DNA of 64,000 nt from Bacillus sp. cl95 (GTDB lineage: Bacteria; Bacillota; Bacilli; Bacillales; Cytobacillaceae). The stretch is from contig NZ_FOYF01000002.1 of NCBI RefSeq assembly GCF_900115925.1, positions 218,099-282,098 on the forward strand, given 5' to 3'. The position numbers and the translations under genes were made by a program. Shown here piece by piece: positions 54,759 through 64,000 of this stretch. Within the stretch, counting starts at the first letter, position 1. Every line of letters starts with the position of its first letter. The notes below the pieces were generated by a model. That model was not told the origin of the DNA. It saw only the letters and a list, made by a program, of their open reading frames with translations, and searched no databases.

Positions 54759-56054
54759 ATGTTTGTAGATCAAACCAAGATATACGTAAAAGGCGGAGAT
54801 GGCGGTAACGGTGCAGTCGCTTTTCGTCGTGAAAAATATGTGCCACTAGGTGGACCAGCTGGCGGTGACGGCGGCACAGGTGCTGATGTTATTTTTGAGG
54901 TAGAAGAAGGACTGCGTACATTAATGGATTTCCGTTATAAGCGCCATTTTAAGGCGGATCGCGGAGAACACGGGATGTCCAAAGGCATGCATGGCAAAAA
55001 TGCAAAAGACATGATTGTAAAAGTTCCACCTGGAACGGTTGTCATGGATGAAGAAACGAAAGAAGTAATCGCTGATTTAGTTGAACACGGCCAACGTGCA
55101 GTCATTGCAAAGGGTGGACGTGGAGGCCGAGGTAATTGCCGCTTCGCAACACCTGCCAACCCAGCACCAGAGCTTTCTGAAAACGGTGAACCAGGACAGG
55201 AGCGCAATGTCCTCCTTGAATTAAAACTATTAGCTGACGTCGGACTAGTAGGTTTCCCAAGTGTAGGAAAATCAACTTTGCTTTCCGTTGTCTCAGCAGC
55301 AAGACCAAAGATCGCTGAGTATCACTTCACTACAATTGTTCCAAATTTAGGAATGGTGGAAACAGAAGACGGAAGAAGTTTTGTTCTTGCTGACTTACCA
55401 GGATTAATCGAAGGTGCACATGAAGGTGTAGGCCTTGGACATCAATTCTTAAGGCATATTGAACGTACAAGAGTAATCGTACACGTTATTGATATGGCTG
55501 CAAGTGAAGGCAGAGACCCTTATGAAGACTTCTTGACGATCAACAAGGAACTTCAAGAGTACAACTTAAGATTAACGGAGCGTCCTCAAATTATTGTTGC
55601 GAACAAAATGGACATGCCGGAAGCAGAAGAAAATCTTAAGAAATTCAGAGAACAAATGACAGAAGATTTTCCTATCTTCCCAATTTCAGCTGTAACTCGG
55701 ACAGGATTAAGAGAACTTCTATTTGCTGTTGCTGACAAAATCGAAGAAACACCTGAGTTCCCGCTACTTGCAGATGAAGAAGAGACAGACACAGAAGTAA
55801 ATCGTGTGCTTTATAAACATGAAGCAGATGCTGATCATTTTGTCATCACAAGAGAGCCAAATGGAACGTTTGTCGTTACAGGAGATAAGCTTGAAAAATT
55901 ATTTAAGATGACTGATTTCTCTAGAGAAGAGTCTGTTCGTAGATTCTCACGTCAGCTTCGTGGTATGGGTGTCGATGAAGCGCTCAGAAAGAAAGGCGCG
56001 AAAGACGGGGATACAGTTAAGCTTATGGAATTTGAATTTGAGTTTGTGGAATAG
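54759..56054 (+). CDS. obg: GTPase Obg/CgtA
   Basis: Essential GTPase linked to ribosome assembly, the stringent response and sporulation. 431 residues: the glycine-rich Obg fold (1-158, [20 protein letters not shown] is the signature region, and [13 protein letters not shown]), the GTP domain with P-loop GFPSVGKST (about 165-173), [13 protein letters not shown] (about 283-286) and SAVT, and the C-terminal OCT domain (about 350-428). It follows CGGGAGG, 70 bases after spo0B. Confidence 0.98.
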   Translation: MFVDQTKIYVKGGDGGNGAVAFRREKYVPLGGPAGGDGGTGADVIFEVEEGLRTLMDFRYKRHFKADRGEHGMSKGMHGKNAKDMIVKVPPGTVVMDEETKEVIADLVEHGQRAVIAKGGRGGRGNCRFATPANPAPELSENGEPGQERNVLLELKLLADVGLVGFPSVGKSTLLSVVSAARPKIAEYHFTTIVPNLGMVETEDGRSFVLADLPGLIEGAHEGVGLGHQFLRHIERTRVIVHVIDMAASEGRDPYEDFLTINKELQEYNLRLTERPQIIVANKMDMPEAEENLKKFREQMTEDFPIFPISAVTRTGLRELLFAVADKIEETPEFPLLADEEETDTEVNRVLYKHEADADHFVITREPNGTFVVTGDKLEKLFKMTDFSREESVRRFSRQLRGMGVDEALRKKGAKDGDTVKLMEFEFEFVE

Positions 56055-56079
56055 TTTTTCTGGGTGAAGAGGTGAAAGA

Positions 56080-56535
56080 ATGAGATTGAAAAAATTAGAT
56101 AAGAAGTTCTACTTAGTGCGTGAAGATGTACTTCCGGAAGCGATGAAGAAAACGCTTGATGCTAAGGAGATGCTTGAAAGAGGAAAGGCTGAATCGGTTT
56201 GGGATGCTGTCCAGAAGGTTGACCTTAGCCGCAGTGCTTTTTATAAATATCGTGACACCGTTTTTCCTTTTTCTACGGTTGTGAAGGAAAGGCTTATCAC
56301 TCTCTTTTTTCACCTTGAAGATCGCTCGGGAACGCTCTCACAGCTTTTGAGTACAGTTGCATCAGCAGGCTGTAATGTTCTTACTATCCATCAAACGATT
56401 CCATTGCAAGGAAGAGCAAACGTTACATTATCCCTTAACACGGGGGACATGAACATAGAGATTGATGCTTTGCTTACCAATCTTCGTCGATTGGAGTTTG
56501 TTGAAAAGGTAGAAGTGCTCGGCACAGGCGCGTAA
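56080..56535 (+). CDS. pheB: ACT-domain protein PheB
   Basis: 151-residue protein with an N-terminal helix-turn-helix-like part ([27 protein letters not shown]; shown key residues [10 protein letters not shown]) and a C-terminal ACT domain ([16 protein letters not shown]). In B. subtilis it is named pheB and precedes pheA. Its exact role in phenylalanine supply is unclear; it may be regulatory. Confidence 0.9.
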   Translation: MRLKKLDKKFYLVREDVLPEAMKKTLDAKEMLERGKAESVWDAVQKVDLSRSAFYKYRDTVFPFSTVVKERLITLFFHLEDRSGTLSQLLSTVASAGCNVLTIHQTIPLQGRANVTLSLNTGDMNIEIDALLTNLRRLEFVEKVEVLGTGA

Positions 56536-56551
56536 ACGACTCGCATTCATT

Positions 56552-56580
56552 GTGAGGCTGATTTGCGGGCCTTTTTCTTT
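56552..56580 (+). terminator. weak terminator between pheB and pheA
   Basis: GAGGC...GCCTTTTT short stem followed by Ts, 17 bases after pheB. A partial stop or attenuator is possible. Confidence 0.4.
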
Positions 56581-56615
56581 TATATAGAGGAGAGTCTTAA
56601 TTAGGGGGAAGAGCA

Positions 56616-57470
56616 TTGAGGATTGGTTACTTAGGTCCACGAGGGACATTTACTGAATTAGCTGTCAGACAATTATTTGCCAAAATGAATACGATACCGT
56701 TCTTATCGATTCCAGAATGTATGGATGCTGTCATGGGAAATGAAGTGGACATGGCTGTAGTGCCTATTGAAAATGCTTTGGAAGGTAGTGTGAATGTAAC
56801 GCTGGATTATCTTGTTCATGAAGTGGACCTTCCAATCGTTTGTGAAATTACAGCGCCGATTAGGCAGCATTTCATGGTGCACCCACAGAATGCTGAAAAC
56901 TGGCATGACGTGACGGAAATATTGAGCCATTCCCATGCGATCGCGCAATGCCATAAATTCCTCCATCAGCATTTTAAAGGAGTAGTTTGTGAAAATGCCG
57001 CATCCACTGCGGCGGCAGCAGTTCTTGTTAAAGAGCATCCAGAGGTGAAACGTGCGGCCATTGCTAATGAATTGGCAGCTTCTGAATACGGATTGACTAT
57101 TGTGAAGAAAGATATTCACGATTACGAACATAATCATACTCGATTCGTTGTCCTATCTAAAAATGCCATCGGCTTTAATCCAAAAGAAGTGGAGTTTTCC
57201 GGTTATAAGACCTCATTAATGATTACACTTCCATCCGATCATCCAGGAGCACTTCATCAAGTTCTTTCCGCATTTGCTTGGAGGAAGATTAACTTGTCTA
57301 AGATTGAATCGAGACCAATGAAAACAGGATTAGGAAATTATTTCTTCATCGTCGACACGGAAATGAAAATGGACGATATATTAATTCCAGGCACCATCGC
57401 TGAACTTACTGCCCTTGGCTGCAAGGTCAAAGTGCTTGGCAGTTATCCTTCTTTTCATATTGAACAGTAA
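56616..57470 (+). CDS. pheA: prephenate dehydratase
   Basis: Converts prephenate to phenylpyruvate for phenylalanine. 284 residues: catalytic PDT domain with GYLGPRGTFTELA at the start and the HNHTRFVVLSK block (Thr-Arg-Phe active-site motif, about 170-180), and a C-terminal ACT domain with the ESRP phenylalanine-sensing motif (about residues 229-232). There is no chorismate mutase fusion, as in other Bacillus. TTG start at 56616 behind TAGGGGGAAGAG. Confidence 0.97.
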   Translation: MRIGYLGPRGTFTELAVRQLFAKMNTIPFLSIPECMDAVMGNEVDMAVVPIENALEGSVNVTLDYLVHEVDLPIVCEITAPIRQHFMVHPQNAENWHDVTEILSHSHAIAQCHKFLHQHFKGVVCENAASTAAAAVLVKEHPEVKRAAIANELAASEYGLTIVKKDIHDYEHNHTRFVVLSKNAIGFNPKEVEFSGYKTSLMITLPSDHPGALHQVLSAFAWRKINLSKIESRPMKTGLGNYFFIVDTEMKMDDILIPGTIAELTALGCKVKVLGSYPSFHIEQ

Positions 57471-57489
57471 AAAACGTGTTAACCAATCT

Positions 57490-57522
57490 AAAAAGTACTG
57501 ACTCCGAGGGGTCAGTACTTTT
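57490..57522. terminator. bidirectional terminator between pheA and niaR
   Basis: AAAAGTACTGAC / GTCAGTACTTTT perfect stem with loop TCCGAGGG between two convergent genes. Confidence 0.9.
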
Positions 57523-57526
57523 GACG

Positions 57527-58063
57527 TTAAGATTCTATTAAGTATCCTTTGTTTCTAAGTGCTTCTTCCGCAGCTAATAGTTTTTGTTCATTACTGGCTG
57601 TAATCGTGTGAAGATGGATGCCTTCCGTAAGTTCGGATAGATAAGCGGCATTTGTAGCGTTTACTTTGCTCATGAATTGCTTCACTTCCAAACGATTTGC
57701 CACCATGATGGAGGCGGTTAAATCGCCATAGACTGGATGTTCAATGCGGACATCCTTCACTGTCACCCCGTGATCGACAAGGATATTCAGCTCATCTTCT
57801 GTTTGTTCTGGAGTATGGAAGCAGGCAATCGTTTTTTCGTAAAGGGGTGCCGGTGAACTTGGTTTTAAATACATATAACCTTGACTTGTCGCAATGATAG
57901 GCTCATTTTTGGCTTTTAAAAGGGTTATGTCTCCAACAATGACCTGTCTGCTAACCTTTGTTCTTAAGGCAAGATCGCTTCCCGTAATCGGCTGATTACT
58001 GTCTTTCAAAAGTTGAAGAAGGAGATTTCGCCTTTCCTCTCCAAGAATCTTCTTATCTTCCAT
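57527..58063 (-). CDS. niaR: NAD biosynthesis repressor NiaR (YrxA)
   Basis: Nicotinate-responsive repressor of NAD genes. 178 residues: an N-terminal HTH_11 domain (ITGSDLALRTKVSRQVIVGDI, key part TKVSRQVI) and a C-terminal 3H domain with conserved histidines (DVRIEHPVYGDLTA; EGIHLHTI) for nicotinate and metal. The ATG at 58063 aligns with B. subtilis; a TTG at 58066 is immediately upstream. It follows nifS on the minus strand by 38 bases and probably controls the operator at 59342-59363. Confidence 0.93.
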   Translation of the reverse strand: MEDKKILGEERRNLLLQLLKDSNQPITGSDLALRTKVSRQVIVGDITLLKAKNEPIIATSQGYMYLKPSSPAPLYEKTIACFHTPEQTEDELNILVDHGVTVKDVRIEHPVYGDLTASIMVANRLEVKQFMSKVNATNAAYLSELTEGIHLHTITASNEQKLLAAEEALRNKGYLIES

Positions 58064-58101
58064 CAATTAAGCGCTCCCTTTTTTCTAGTTGATAACCTAT
58101 T

Positions 58102-59274
58102 TTACCATAATATTTCTGGTTTTTTAAAGGAATTGAATGAACTAGAAGCCTGGGCAATCGACACAATGGTGTTAGCTAAATTTTTTACATCATTTTCTGT
58201 TGTTGAACAACCAAATGAAATGCGGATAAATTCTTTTGCAGTCTTATCATCGTACCCCAAAGATTTCATCGTTTTTGAAGGGCTTAGCATTCCTGTGTGA
58301 CACGCGGTGCCTGTTGAAATAGCATATCCCTTCCTGTTGCATTCAAGCATCAGCCACTGACCTTCCAAGCCTCTTATACTTAGCCCTAGTATGGAAGGGA
58401 GCTGTTCGTGAATATCTTCAGCACCATGAACGGTCAGAAGTGGTTCTATGGGCTGCAAGGCTTGTAAGAACGATTGTCTTAGATTGGTGAACCTTAAGGA
58501 GAGTTCCTCTTTTTGGGCTGAAAGGTGTTGGATGGCCGTAATCATCGCTGCGATAGCAGGCACATTGACGGTACCCGGTCTTAAGCCGTTTTCGTGAGAA
58601 CTTCCTGGGAACAGAGGGCTCCATGGTACTTCTGGATGAATGTACACCGCGCCAATCCCTTTGGGTCCATAAACTTTATGACCTGAAATGGAAAGACTGT
58701 CAACATATGGGATGATGCTTTTTAGATCAATTTTTCCAAATGACTGAACACAATCCGAATGTAGCAAAATGTTTCTTTCTTTGCAAATCGCACTGATTTC
58801 TTTTAATGGCTGGATCGTACCAATTTCCGAATTGGCATGTTGGATACTGACAAGAATCGTATCTTCCCTCATCGCCCCTCTAAGTTGGTTAAGGTCTATC
58901 ATTCCTTTAGAAGTTAAAGGCAGGAAGGTAATTTCATATCCGTCATTTTTTAGCCTAGTCATTACACTATGGACAGAAGAATGCTCTGCAGCACCAGTAA
59001 CAATGTGATTTCCCTTAATTGAAGCTCCCCTTGCGATGGATTCTAATGCAAGAAAGTTACTCTCCGTTCCTCCACTTGTAAAATAAACACCTTCAGGCAG
59101 TACGCCAATCATTTCGGCTAGTTCATTACGGCAAAGTTCTAGTAAGGAATTTGCATTTTCACCCGTATCATGGAGGCTGCTAGTATTGCCGAAATAATGA
59201 GTGGCTGTTTGAATATACGTTTCTGCTGCCTCTGGATCAAGCGGGCATGTCGCAGCAAAATCAAAGTATTTCAT
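58102..59274 (-). CDS. nifS: cysteine desulfurase NifS, for the NadA Fe-S cluster
   Basis: PLP enzyme that donates sulfur from cysteine. 390 residues: AEHSSV with the PLP-facing histidine (about 97), the Schiff-base lysine in SISGHKVYGPKG (about 202), and the catalytic cysteine in TGTACHTG (about 325). Its place divergent to nadBCA indicates a dedicated role in maturing the Fe-S cluster of quinolinate synthase NadA, as in B. subtilis. It heads the nifS-niaR unit. Confidence 0.95.
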   Translation of the reverse strand: MKYFDFAATCPLDPEAAETYIQTATHYFGNTSSLHDTGENANSLLELCRNELAEMIGVLPEGVYFTSGGTESNFLALESIARGASIKGNHIVTGAAEHSSVHSVMTRLKNDGYEITFLPLTSKGMIDLNQLRGAMREDTILVSIQHANSEIGTIQPLKEISAICKERNILLHSDCVQSFGKIDLKSIIPYVDSLSISGHKVYGPKGIGAVYIHPEVPWSPLFPGSSHENGLRPGTVNVPAIAAMITAIQHLSAQKEELSLRFTNLRQSFLQALQPIEPLLTVHGAEDIHEQLPSILGLSIRGLEGQWLMLECNRKGYAISTGTACHTGMLSPSKTMKSLGYDDKTAKEFIRISFGCSTTENDVKNLANTIVSIAQASSSFNSFKKPEILW

Positions 59275-59314
59275 GTAAACCCCAACTTTCTTAAACTTCT
59301 AAGATAGAAATCTC

Positions 59315-59342
59315 TTGTCAATAGTTTAAATCTGTGTAAATA
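59315..59342 (+). promoter_or_regulatory. candidate nadB promoter
   Basis: TTGTCA at 59315-59320, 16 bases, TAAATA at 59337-59342 with TG just upstream. It runs directly into the NiaR-like operator. Confidence 0.5.
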
Positions 59343-59363
59343 TAAGTGTCAAGACACCTGTTA
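59342..59363. promoter_or_regulatory. NiaR-like operator
   Basis: Palindrome TAAGTGTC-AA-GACACCTGTTA, with AGTGTC and GACACC at 59345-59358 as arms. It lies between nifS-niaR and nadBCA, over the predicted nadB start point, as expected for an autoregulated NAD repressor site. Confidence 0.7.
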
Positions 59364-59379
59364 AGTCGGAGGGGTGAAA

Positions 59380-60963
59380 ATGAAAATTGCCGATGTAATA
59401 ATAATTGGCAGCGGTATTGCAGCGCTCCAATTAGCTGTACAGCTTTCTAAGCAATTAAATGTGATAGTTCTCACAAAGTCTAAAATTAGAAATGGGAATT
59501 CCTATTTGGCACAAGGAGGCATTGCCATTCCTTTAGCTTCTGAAGATAGTCCATACCTACACTATATAGATACGCTCGAAGCAGGCAGTTTCCATCACAT
59601 TGACGAGGCGGTCCTCGGAATGACGACGGACGCTGTAGATTTATTAAAAGAACTTCAAGCAGAGGGTTGTCAATTTGATAAGGATGATTCTGGGAATTTG
59701 AAGCTTGGTATGGAAGGGGCACATAGTGCCAGAAGAATTGTTCATAGTGGTGGAGACGCAACTGGAAAAGTCATGGTTGATTTCCTGATTTCTAAATTGA
59801 CGTCCAATGTGAAAGTTCTGGAAGAATCGTTCGTTTATGAACTTTTGCTGAGCGAAGACAAGAACGAATGTGTTGGAGTAAAAGCCAGCATGAGAGGGAA
59901 TGTCGAGTATTTATTTGCTCCCCATGTCGTATTGGCAACGGGAGGTTGTGGCCAACTATACGAATTCTCATCCAATAGCAGCCAGGCCACTGGAGACGGA
60001 CTTGCTTTAGCCTATCTCGCTGGTGCCGAACTGACAGATATGGAATTCATACAATTTCATCCGACCCTGCTATATAGTGGCGGGAAGGTGAGAGGTCTCA
60101 TTTCAGAAGCTGTTAGGGGTGAAGGGGCTCGGCTCGTTGATGAACAAGGAGCATTGATTATGGATGGAGTCCACCCTTTGAAAGACTTGGCTCCAAGGCA
60201 CATCGTTTCGCAAACGATTTATGAGAAACTTCGGAACGGAGTTAGTGTTTACTTAGATATTAAAAATATAGAAGATTTTCATAAGAAATTCCCAACCATT
60301 ACAAAACTTTGTAATGAGGCTGAGATTGAATTAGAAAAAGGCCTCATTCCTGTAGCACCTGGAAGCCATTTTTTAATGGGTGGGGTAGTCGTGGACGAAG
60401 TAGGCAAATCAACGATTGAGGGACTTTTTGCAATCGGTGAAGTGGCCTGTACGGGGATACACGGTGCAAATCGACTGGCAAGCAATTCATTGCTCGAAGG
60501 ACTATATTACGGCAAGAAACTCGCAAAGTGGATTAATGAACATCCACGGAATTTTTCAAGCAAGTCTTATCGAAAAAAAATGGATTCCCAATTGATGCCG
60601 ACAACGATACAACTTCCATCGCTTCAAACGATTCAATGCAATATGATGTCCTTAGCTGGGATTGTAAGAGCAGAGACCGAACTTTTAAATATGAAAAGTT
60701 GGTTGGAAGGATTTCAATTGAAGCAATTCTCTAAGTGGAATTTAGATGGTTTAAATGATGGGGATAAATTACGTCTTTTTACAATGCTCACAGCATGGAT
60801 GATAACCTCCTCCGCTTTAGAGCGAACAGAAAGCAGAGGAGGCCACTTCAGAGCCGATTTCCCTTTTGAAAATAATGACCTTTGGAAAAAGAAAAGAATT
60901 ACCTTAAAGAAAATCATGGAGGAAAAACAAGATGAACCATCTCAAACTGCGCTCGTTACTTGA
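59380..60963 (+). CDS. nadB: L-aspartate oxidase
   Basis: FAD enzyme making iminoaspartate from aspartate, the first step of de novo NAD synthesis. 527 residues: FAD-binding GSGIAALQLAVQL (about 10-22), SYLAQGGIAIP, the HSARRIVHSGGDATG active-site region, and GANRLASNSLLEGLYYG near 366-382. The ATG at 59380 follows GGAGGGGTGAAA at seven bases; GTG at 59374 is too near the ribosome site. Its 3' end overlaps nadC by 32 bases. Confidence 0.96.
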   Translation: MKIADVIIIGSGIAALQLAVQLSKQLNVIVLTKSKIRNGNSYLAQGGIAIPLASEDSPYLHYIDTLEAGSFHHIDEAVLGMTTDAVDLLKELQAEGCQFDKDDSGNLKLGMEGAHSARRIVHSGGDATGKVMVDFLISKLTSNVKVLEESFVYELLLSEDKNECVGVKASMRGNVEYLFAPHVVLATGGCGQLYEFSSNSSQATGDGLALAYLAGAELTDMEFIQFHPTLLYSGGKVRGLISEAVRGEGARLVDEQGALIMDGVHPLKDLAPRHIVSQTIYEKLRNGVSVYLDIKNIEDFHKKFPTITKLCNEAEIELEKGLIPVAPGSHFLMGGVVVDEVGKSTIEGLFAIGEVACTGIHGANRLASNSLLEGLYYGKKLAKWINEHPRNFSSKSYRKKMDSQLMPTTIQLPSLQTIQCNMMSLAGIVRAETELLNMKSWLEGFQLKQFSKWNLDGLNDGDKLRLFTMLTAWMITSSALERTESRGGHFRADFPFENNDLWKKKRITLKKIMEEKQDEPSQTALVT

Positions 60964-61765
60964 GCAATTTTATATAGAAGATATCGGTGATAGGGATTTA
61001 TCGAGTGAATACATTTTCGGGAAAAATCAGCTAGGGCAGGTTAGCTTAATTTGTAAGGAAAATGGTGTATTTTGTGGAGAAGATATCATTCAGAACGGTT
61101 TTCGTTTAATGGATGAGGAAATAAAAGTTAGTTGCCTCGTGCAGGATGGAGATAAAGTAGAAGTGGGGCAAACTTTGGCTGTGATCACTGGTCCTGTTCA
61201 TTACTTATTAATGGCTGAACGTGTTGTGTTGAATCTAATTCAAAGAATGAGCGGAATTGCCACAGCTACAAATGAAGCTTTGAATTTACTACATTCGTCG
61301 ACTACGAGAATTTGTGATACAAGAAAAACGACACCTGGATTAAGAATGTTTGATAAACATGCAGTCAAGGTTGGAGGAGGCTACAATCATCGCTTTGGCC
61401 TATATGATGCGGTCATGCTGAAGGATAACCACATTGCTTTTGCCGGATCCATACTTGAAGCAGTAAAAAAGATCAAAGCAGAAGTGGGACATATGGTTAA
61501 GATTGAAGTGGAAACAGAAACACTCGAACATGTCAAAGAAGCCGTTGAAGCGGGCGTGGATGTCATCATGTTTGACAATCAATCCCCGGACCGCATTAAA
61601 GAATGGATTAAACATGTCCCAAGTCATATTATTACAGAAGCATCAGGCGGGATAACCTTAGAGAACCTCGCTACTTATGGGGATACTGGTGTGAATTATA
61701 TTTCGCTTGGTTTCTTGACTCATTCAGTTAAGGCATTGGACATTAGCGCCAAAGTGCTAGTTTAA
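60932..61765 (+). CDS. nadC: quinolinate phosphoribosyltransferase
   Basis: Forms nicotinate mononucleotide from quinolinate and PRPP with loss of CO2. 277 residues: IEDIGDRDLSSEYIF near the start, ERVVLNLIQRMSGIAT, CDTRKTTPGLR (PRPP/quinolinate binding) and GGGYNHRFGLYDAVMLKDNH, and ASGGI late. It starts inside nadB behind ATGGAGG. Confidence 0.97.
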   Translation: MNHLKLRSLLEQFYIEDIGDRDLSSEYIFGKNQLGQVSLICKENGVFCGEDIIQNGFRLMDEEIKVSCLVQDGDKVEVGQTLAVITGPVHYLLMAERVVLNLIQRMSGIATATNEALNLLHSSTTRICDTRKTTPGLRMFDKHAVKVGGGYNHRFGLYDAVMLKDNHIAFAGSILEAVKKIKAEVGHMVKIEVETETLEHVKEAVEAGVDVIMFDNQSPDRIKEWIKHVPSHIITEASGGITLENLATYGDTGVNYISLGFLTHSVKALDISAKVLV

Positions 61766-61777
61766 GGGGGAACAATT

Positions 61778-62884
61778 ATGAAGTTGCTTGATAAATTGGC
61801 TCAAAAGAAGTCCATCATTCCGGAAAGATACCGTGAAATGAGCAATGAAGATTTGATTACAATAGTGTCATCCGCTAAGAAAGCACTGGGGGAAAGTTTA
61901 TTTATTCCAGGACACCACTATCAAAAAGACGAAGTTATTAGATTTGCCGATGCAACTGGGGATTCGCTTAAGCTTGCCCAGTTGTCTGCTCAAAATAAGA
62001 ATGCAGAGTATATTGTTTTTTGCGGCGTTCATTTTATGGCGGAGACGGCGGATATTTTGACAGGGAATCAACAAAAAGTTATTTTGCCGGACATGCGTGC
62101 AGGTTGTTCAATGGCTGATATGGCTGATATTTATCAAACCGAAAGAGCTTGGAAAGAGTTGAGTAACGTATTTGGCGATTCGATGATCCCACTAACTTAT
62201 ATAAACTCTACAGCAGCTATTAAAGCATTCGTAGGTCGTAATGGTGGCGCTACGGTTACCTCCTCAAATGCGACTGAAATGGTTTCTTGGGCACTTCAAC
62301 AAAAGGAAAGAATCCTATTCCTTCCCGACCAACATCTTGGACGCAATACCGCTGTGACTCTAGGAATCGGCTTAGACGAAATGGCTGTTTGGAATCCTAT
62401 CTTAAATCAATTGGAATTTGATGGAGAACTTGATAAAGTAAAAATTATTTTATGGAAAGGCCATTGTTCTGTCCATGAGAATTTTACAGTGCAAAATATT
62501 AAGGATATTAGAAGCAATCATCCAGAAATGAAAATCATTGTACATCCGGAATGCACCTATGACGTTGTGAAGCAGGCTGATATGGCAGGATCGACAAGTT
62601 ACATCATCAACCAGATCGAACAATCAGCCAAAGGTTCATCATGGGCTATCGGAACAGAAATGAACCTCGTACAGAGAATCATCAAGGATCATCCGGATAA
62701 GAAAATTGTTTCCTTGAATCCACACATGTGTCCGTGCTTGACGATGAATCGGATCGATTTACCGCATTTGGCATGGTGTTTAGAATCAATCGTTTCAGGT
62801 GAAATTCATAATGAGATAAAAGTAGAAGAAAATGTTGCGCAGGAAGCCATTCTTGCCTTGAATAGAATGCTTGAACTTTCGTAA
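61778..62884 (+). CDS. nadA: quinolinate synthase
   Basis: 4Fe-4S enzyme that condenses iminoaspartate with dihydroxyacetone phosphate to quinolinate. 368 residues, the long Bacillus type. Cluster cysteines are expected from [11 protein letters not shown] (about 110), HPECTYD (about 230) and MCPCLTMNR (about 317-320). GHHYQKDEV near residue 47 and the [11 protein letters not shown] segment help bind substrate. It begins 13 bases after nadC. Confidence 0.97.
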   Translation: MKLLDKLAQKKSIIPERYREMSNEDLITIVSSAKKALGESLFIPGHHYQKDEVIRFADATGDSLKLAQLSAQNKNAEYIVFCGVHFMAETADILTGNQQKVILPDMRAGCSMADMADIYQTERAWKELSNVFGDSMIPLTYINSTAAIKAFVGRNGGATVTSSNATEMVSWALQQKERILFLPDQHLGRNTAVTLGIGLDEMAVWNPILNQLEFDGELDKVKIILWKGHCSVHENFTVQNIKDIRSNHPEMKIIVHPECTYDVVKQADMAGSTSYIINQIEQSAKGSSWAIGTEMNLVQRIIKDHPDKKIVSLNPHMCPCLTMNRIDLPHLAWCLESIVSGEIHNEIKVEENVAQEAILALNRMLELS

Positions 62885-62896
62885 AAACAGCGTTTC

Positions 62897-62931
62897 AATC
62901 CCTCCGAATCATGGGGGGATTTTATTTTTTC
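62897..62931 (+). terminator. Rho-independent terminator after nadA
   Basis: AATCCCTCC / GGGGGGATT with loop GAATCAT (one G-T) and TTTATTTTTT. Confidence 0.88.
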
Positions 62932-63044
62932 TACCTGTAAAATCATAATTCAATGAAAAAATTCATAAGTTTTTTTGTATACTGTTAGCAATTTGCCTAT
63001 ACCATCATACTATATATAGACTTATGCATAGGAGGGAAATCAGA

Positions 63045-64000
63045 GTGAAAATCCATATCGTACAGAAAGGGGATACTCTTTGGAAGATCGCCAAGAAGTA
63101 CGGCGTGAATTTTGAAGAGCTGAAAAAAATGAATACCCAGCTCAGTAACCCTGATATGATCATGCCCGGTATGAAAATAAAGGTTCCAACTTCAGGTGGA
63201 ATTGTAAAGAAAGAAGCACCAGTAGCGGGAACTAAACCGGACGCAAAAATCAATTTAGGTGCAAAGAAGGAAATGCCAATTCAAACTCCTTCATTTGCGA
63301 AAGAGCAACTAATGCCTGTAAAAGAAGCTCCAATAAAAGAAGCGCCGAAGACTGCACCAATTATTAAAGAAGCTCCAATTATTAAGGAAGCGCCAAAAGC
63401 ACCTTACACTCCAAAAATGCCTCTACCACAAATCCCAGAAATCGATATCAATAACTATTTCATGATGAATATGACAAACATGTCTGTTCAGCAGCCACAG
63501 CCTAAACAAGTAGCTCCAATAAAAGAAGCACCAATTAAGGAAGCCCCGATAAAAGAATTACCAATAAAAGAATTACCAATGAAAGAATTGCCAATGAAGG
63601 AAGCACCGATTAAACAAATGCCAATGAAAGAAATGCCGTTAAAGGAATTGACAAATAATCAAGCTCCGATAAAAGAGTCGCCAATAGAAGCGCCACCACA
63701 AGGAGGAGTCGAACAACCGATGTTGCCACAAGAGTGTGTACCTGTGACACCAGTTATGCCAGGACCAGGTTGGGGTTACCCGATTGGACATCATGCGAAT
63801 CCATTTATGGCAGGGCCGATGAGTGGACAATTCCCACAAGGGCAAGGCATGATGCCAGGGATGGCAGGTAATCAATTTATGCAGCAGCCTTTTGATGACG
63901 AATCTTCATCATTTATGCCACAACTTCCAGGCATGAATTTCGGCGCAGGACAGCCGCAAATGGGTCAAATGCCGCAAATGGGCCAAATGCCGCAAATGGG
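63045..64000 (+). CDS. safA: spore coat morphogenetic protein SafA, 3'-truncated
   Basis: Inner-coat hub that interacts with SpoVID and binds the cortex by its LysM domain. At least 318 residues are present; the frame is still open at the window's end. The N-terminal LysM reads HIVQKGDTLWKIAKKYGVNF to KIKVP (residues 3-46), very close to B. subtilis SafA. A proline/lysine/glutamate-rich middle follows, with nine tandem pentapeptides (A/L/M)P(I/M/L)K(E/Q) at about residues 157-201. The C-terminal part is rich in P, M, G and Q (QMPQMG units). The start is GTG 63045 after ATAGGAGGG. A CATACTAT at 63006 resembles a sigma-E -10, but I found no matching -35. Confidence 0.93.
   Translation, partial: MKIHIVQKGDTLWKIAKKYGVNFEELKKMNTQLSNPDMIMPGMKIKVPTSGGIVKKEAPVAGTKPDAKINLGAKKEMPIQTPSFAKEQLMPVKEAPIKEAPKTAPIIKEAPIIKEAPKAPYTPKMPLPQIPEIDINNYFMMNMTNMSVQQPQPKQVAPIKEAPIKEAPIKELPIKELPMKELPMKEAPIKQMPMKEMPLKELTNNQAPIKESPIEAPPQGGVEQPMLPQECVPVTPVMPGPGWGYPIGHHANPFMAGPMSGQFPQGQGMMPGMAGNQFMQQPFDDESSSFMPQLPGMNFGAGQPQMGQMPQMGQMPQM
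63513..63647 (+). repeat. 15-bp tandem repeat within safA
   Basis: Nine consecutive 15-bp units encode pentapeptides APIKE x3, LPIKE, LPMKE x2, APIKQ, MPMKE, MPLKE. Degenerate relatives lie on either side (from 63331 and up to 63690). Confidence 0.88.

Overview
The window is a stretch of chromosome from a spore-forming member of the Bacillaceae. Evidence for this is the low-to-moderate G+C content, the many sporulation genes (gerM, spoVID, ysxE, lonB, spoIIB, spoIVFA/B, spo0B, safA), the TTG/GTG starts with strong Shine-Dalgarno sites, and a gene order that follows the Bacillus subtilis racE-gerM-rph ... safA region closely. It is not B. subtilis: the ilv-leu cluster I would expect between ysnB and the tRNA-Arg is absent. 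An RNase E/G-type gene lies between spoIVFB and rplU, and a type IV pilus locus replaces the lone prepilin peptidase comC between folC and spoIIB. I cannot name the genus from this window.

Layout. 1-5400: racE (5'-truncated), gerM, rph, the ITPase, a phosphoesterase, tRNA-Arg(TCT) and a TPR protein. 5.4-13.3 kb: protein quality control (tig, clpX, lonB, lonA) and the GTPase gene ysxC/engB. 13.4-13.9 kb: a non-coding patch with a MITE and a 21-bp periodic repeat. 14.6-20.9 kb: the hemAXCDBL operon from glutamyl-tRNA to protoporphyrin precursors. 21.3-23.7 kb: spoVID-ysxE for the spore coat. 24.0-28.4 kb: a T-box-controlled valS, then folC. 28.5-42.0 kb: a membrane diguanylate cyclase, three divergently encoded minor prepilins, and an operon with two envelope proteins, pilB, pilT, pilC, the major pilin, pilD, pilM, pilN and pilO. 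42.1-51.0 kb: spoIIB, maf, radC, mreBCD, minCD and spoIVFAB. 51.4-57.5 kb: RNase G, rplU-prp-rpmA, spo0B, obg and pheBA. 57.5-62.9 kb: niaR and nifS, divergent from nadBCA with a NiaR-like operator between them. 63.0 kb to the end: safA, 3'-truncated.

The accessory content stands out in two ways. First, a complete Gram-positive type IV pilus machine, including the retraction ATPase PilT, is integrated among core genes next to a diguanylate cyclase. Its PilB starts with MshEN-type motifs of the kind known to bind c-di-GMP, so c-di-GMP control is a good hypothesis. The operon also encodes a VanW/G5-domain wall-associated protein and an acidic-tailed membrane protein that are not standard pilus parts. 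Second, four small non-autonomous elements (13434-13617, 45838-46008, 49128-49268, 51017-51340) each have related inverted ends beginning near GGCT. They are flanked by 8-bp direct repeats (TAGTGAAA, CTAATAAA, TTGTAAAA/TTATAAAA, ATTAAAAT), so they are transposed elements and not just intergenic repeats. Three of them lie within 5.5 kb in the mre-min-spoIVF region, two of them at or beside stop codons.

All calls come from reading the sequence and from knowledge of the families. No database search was run.
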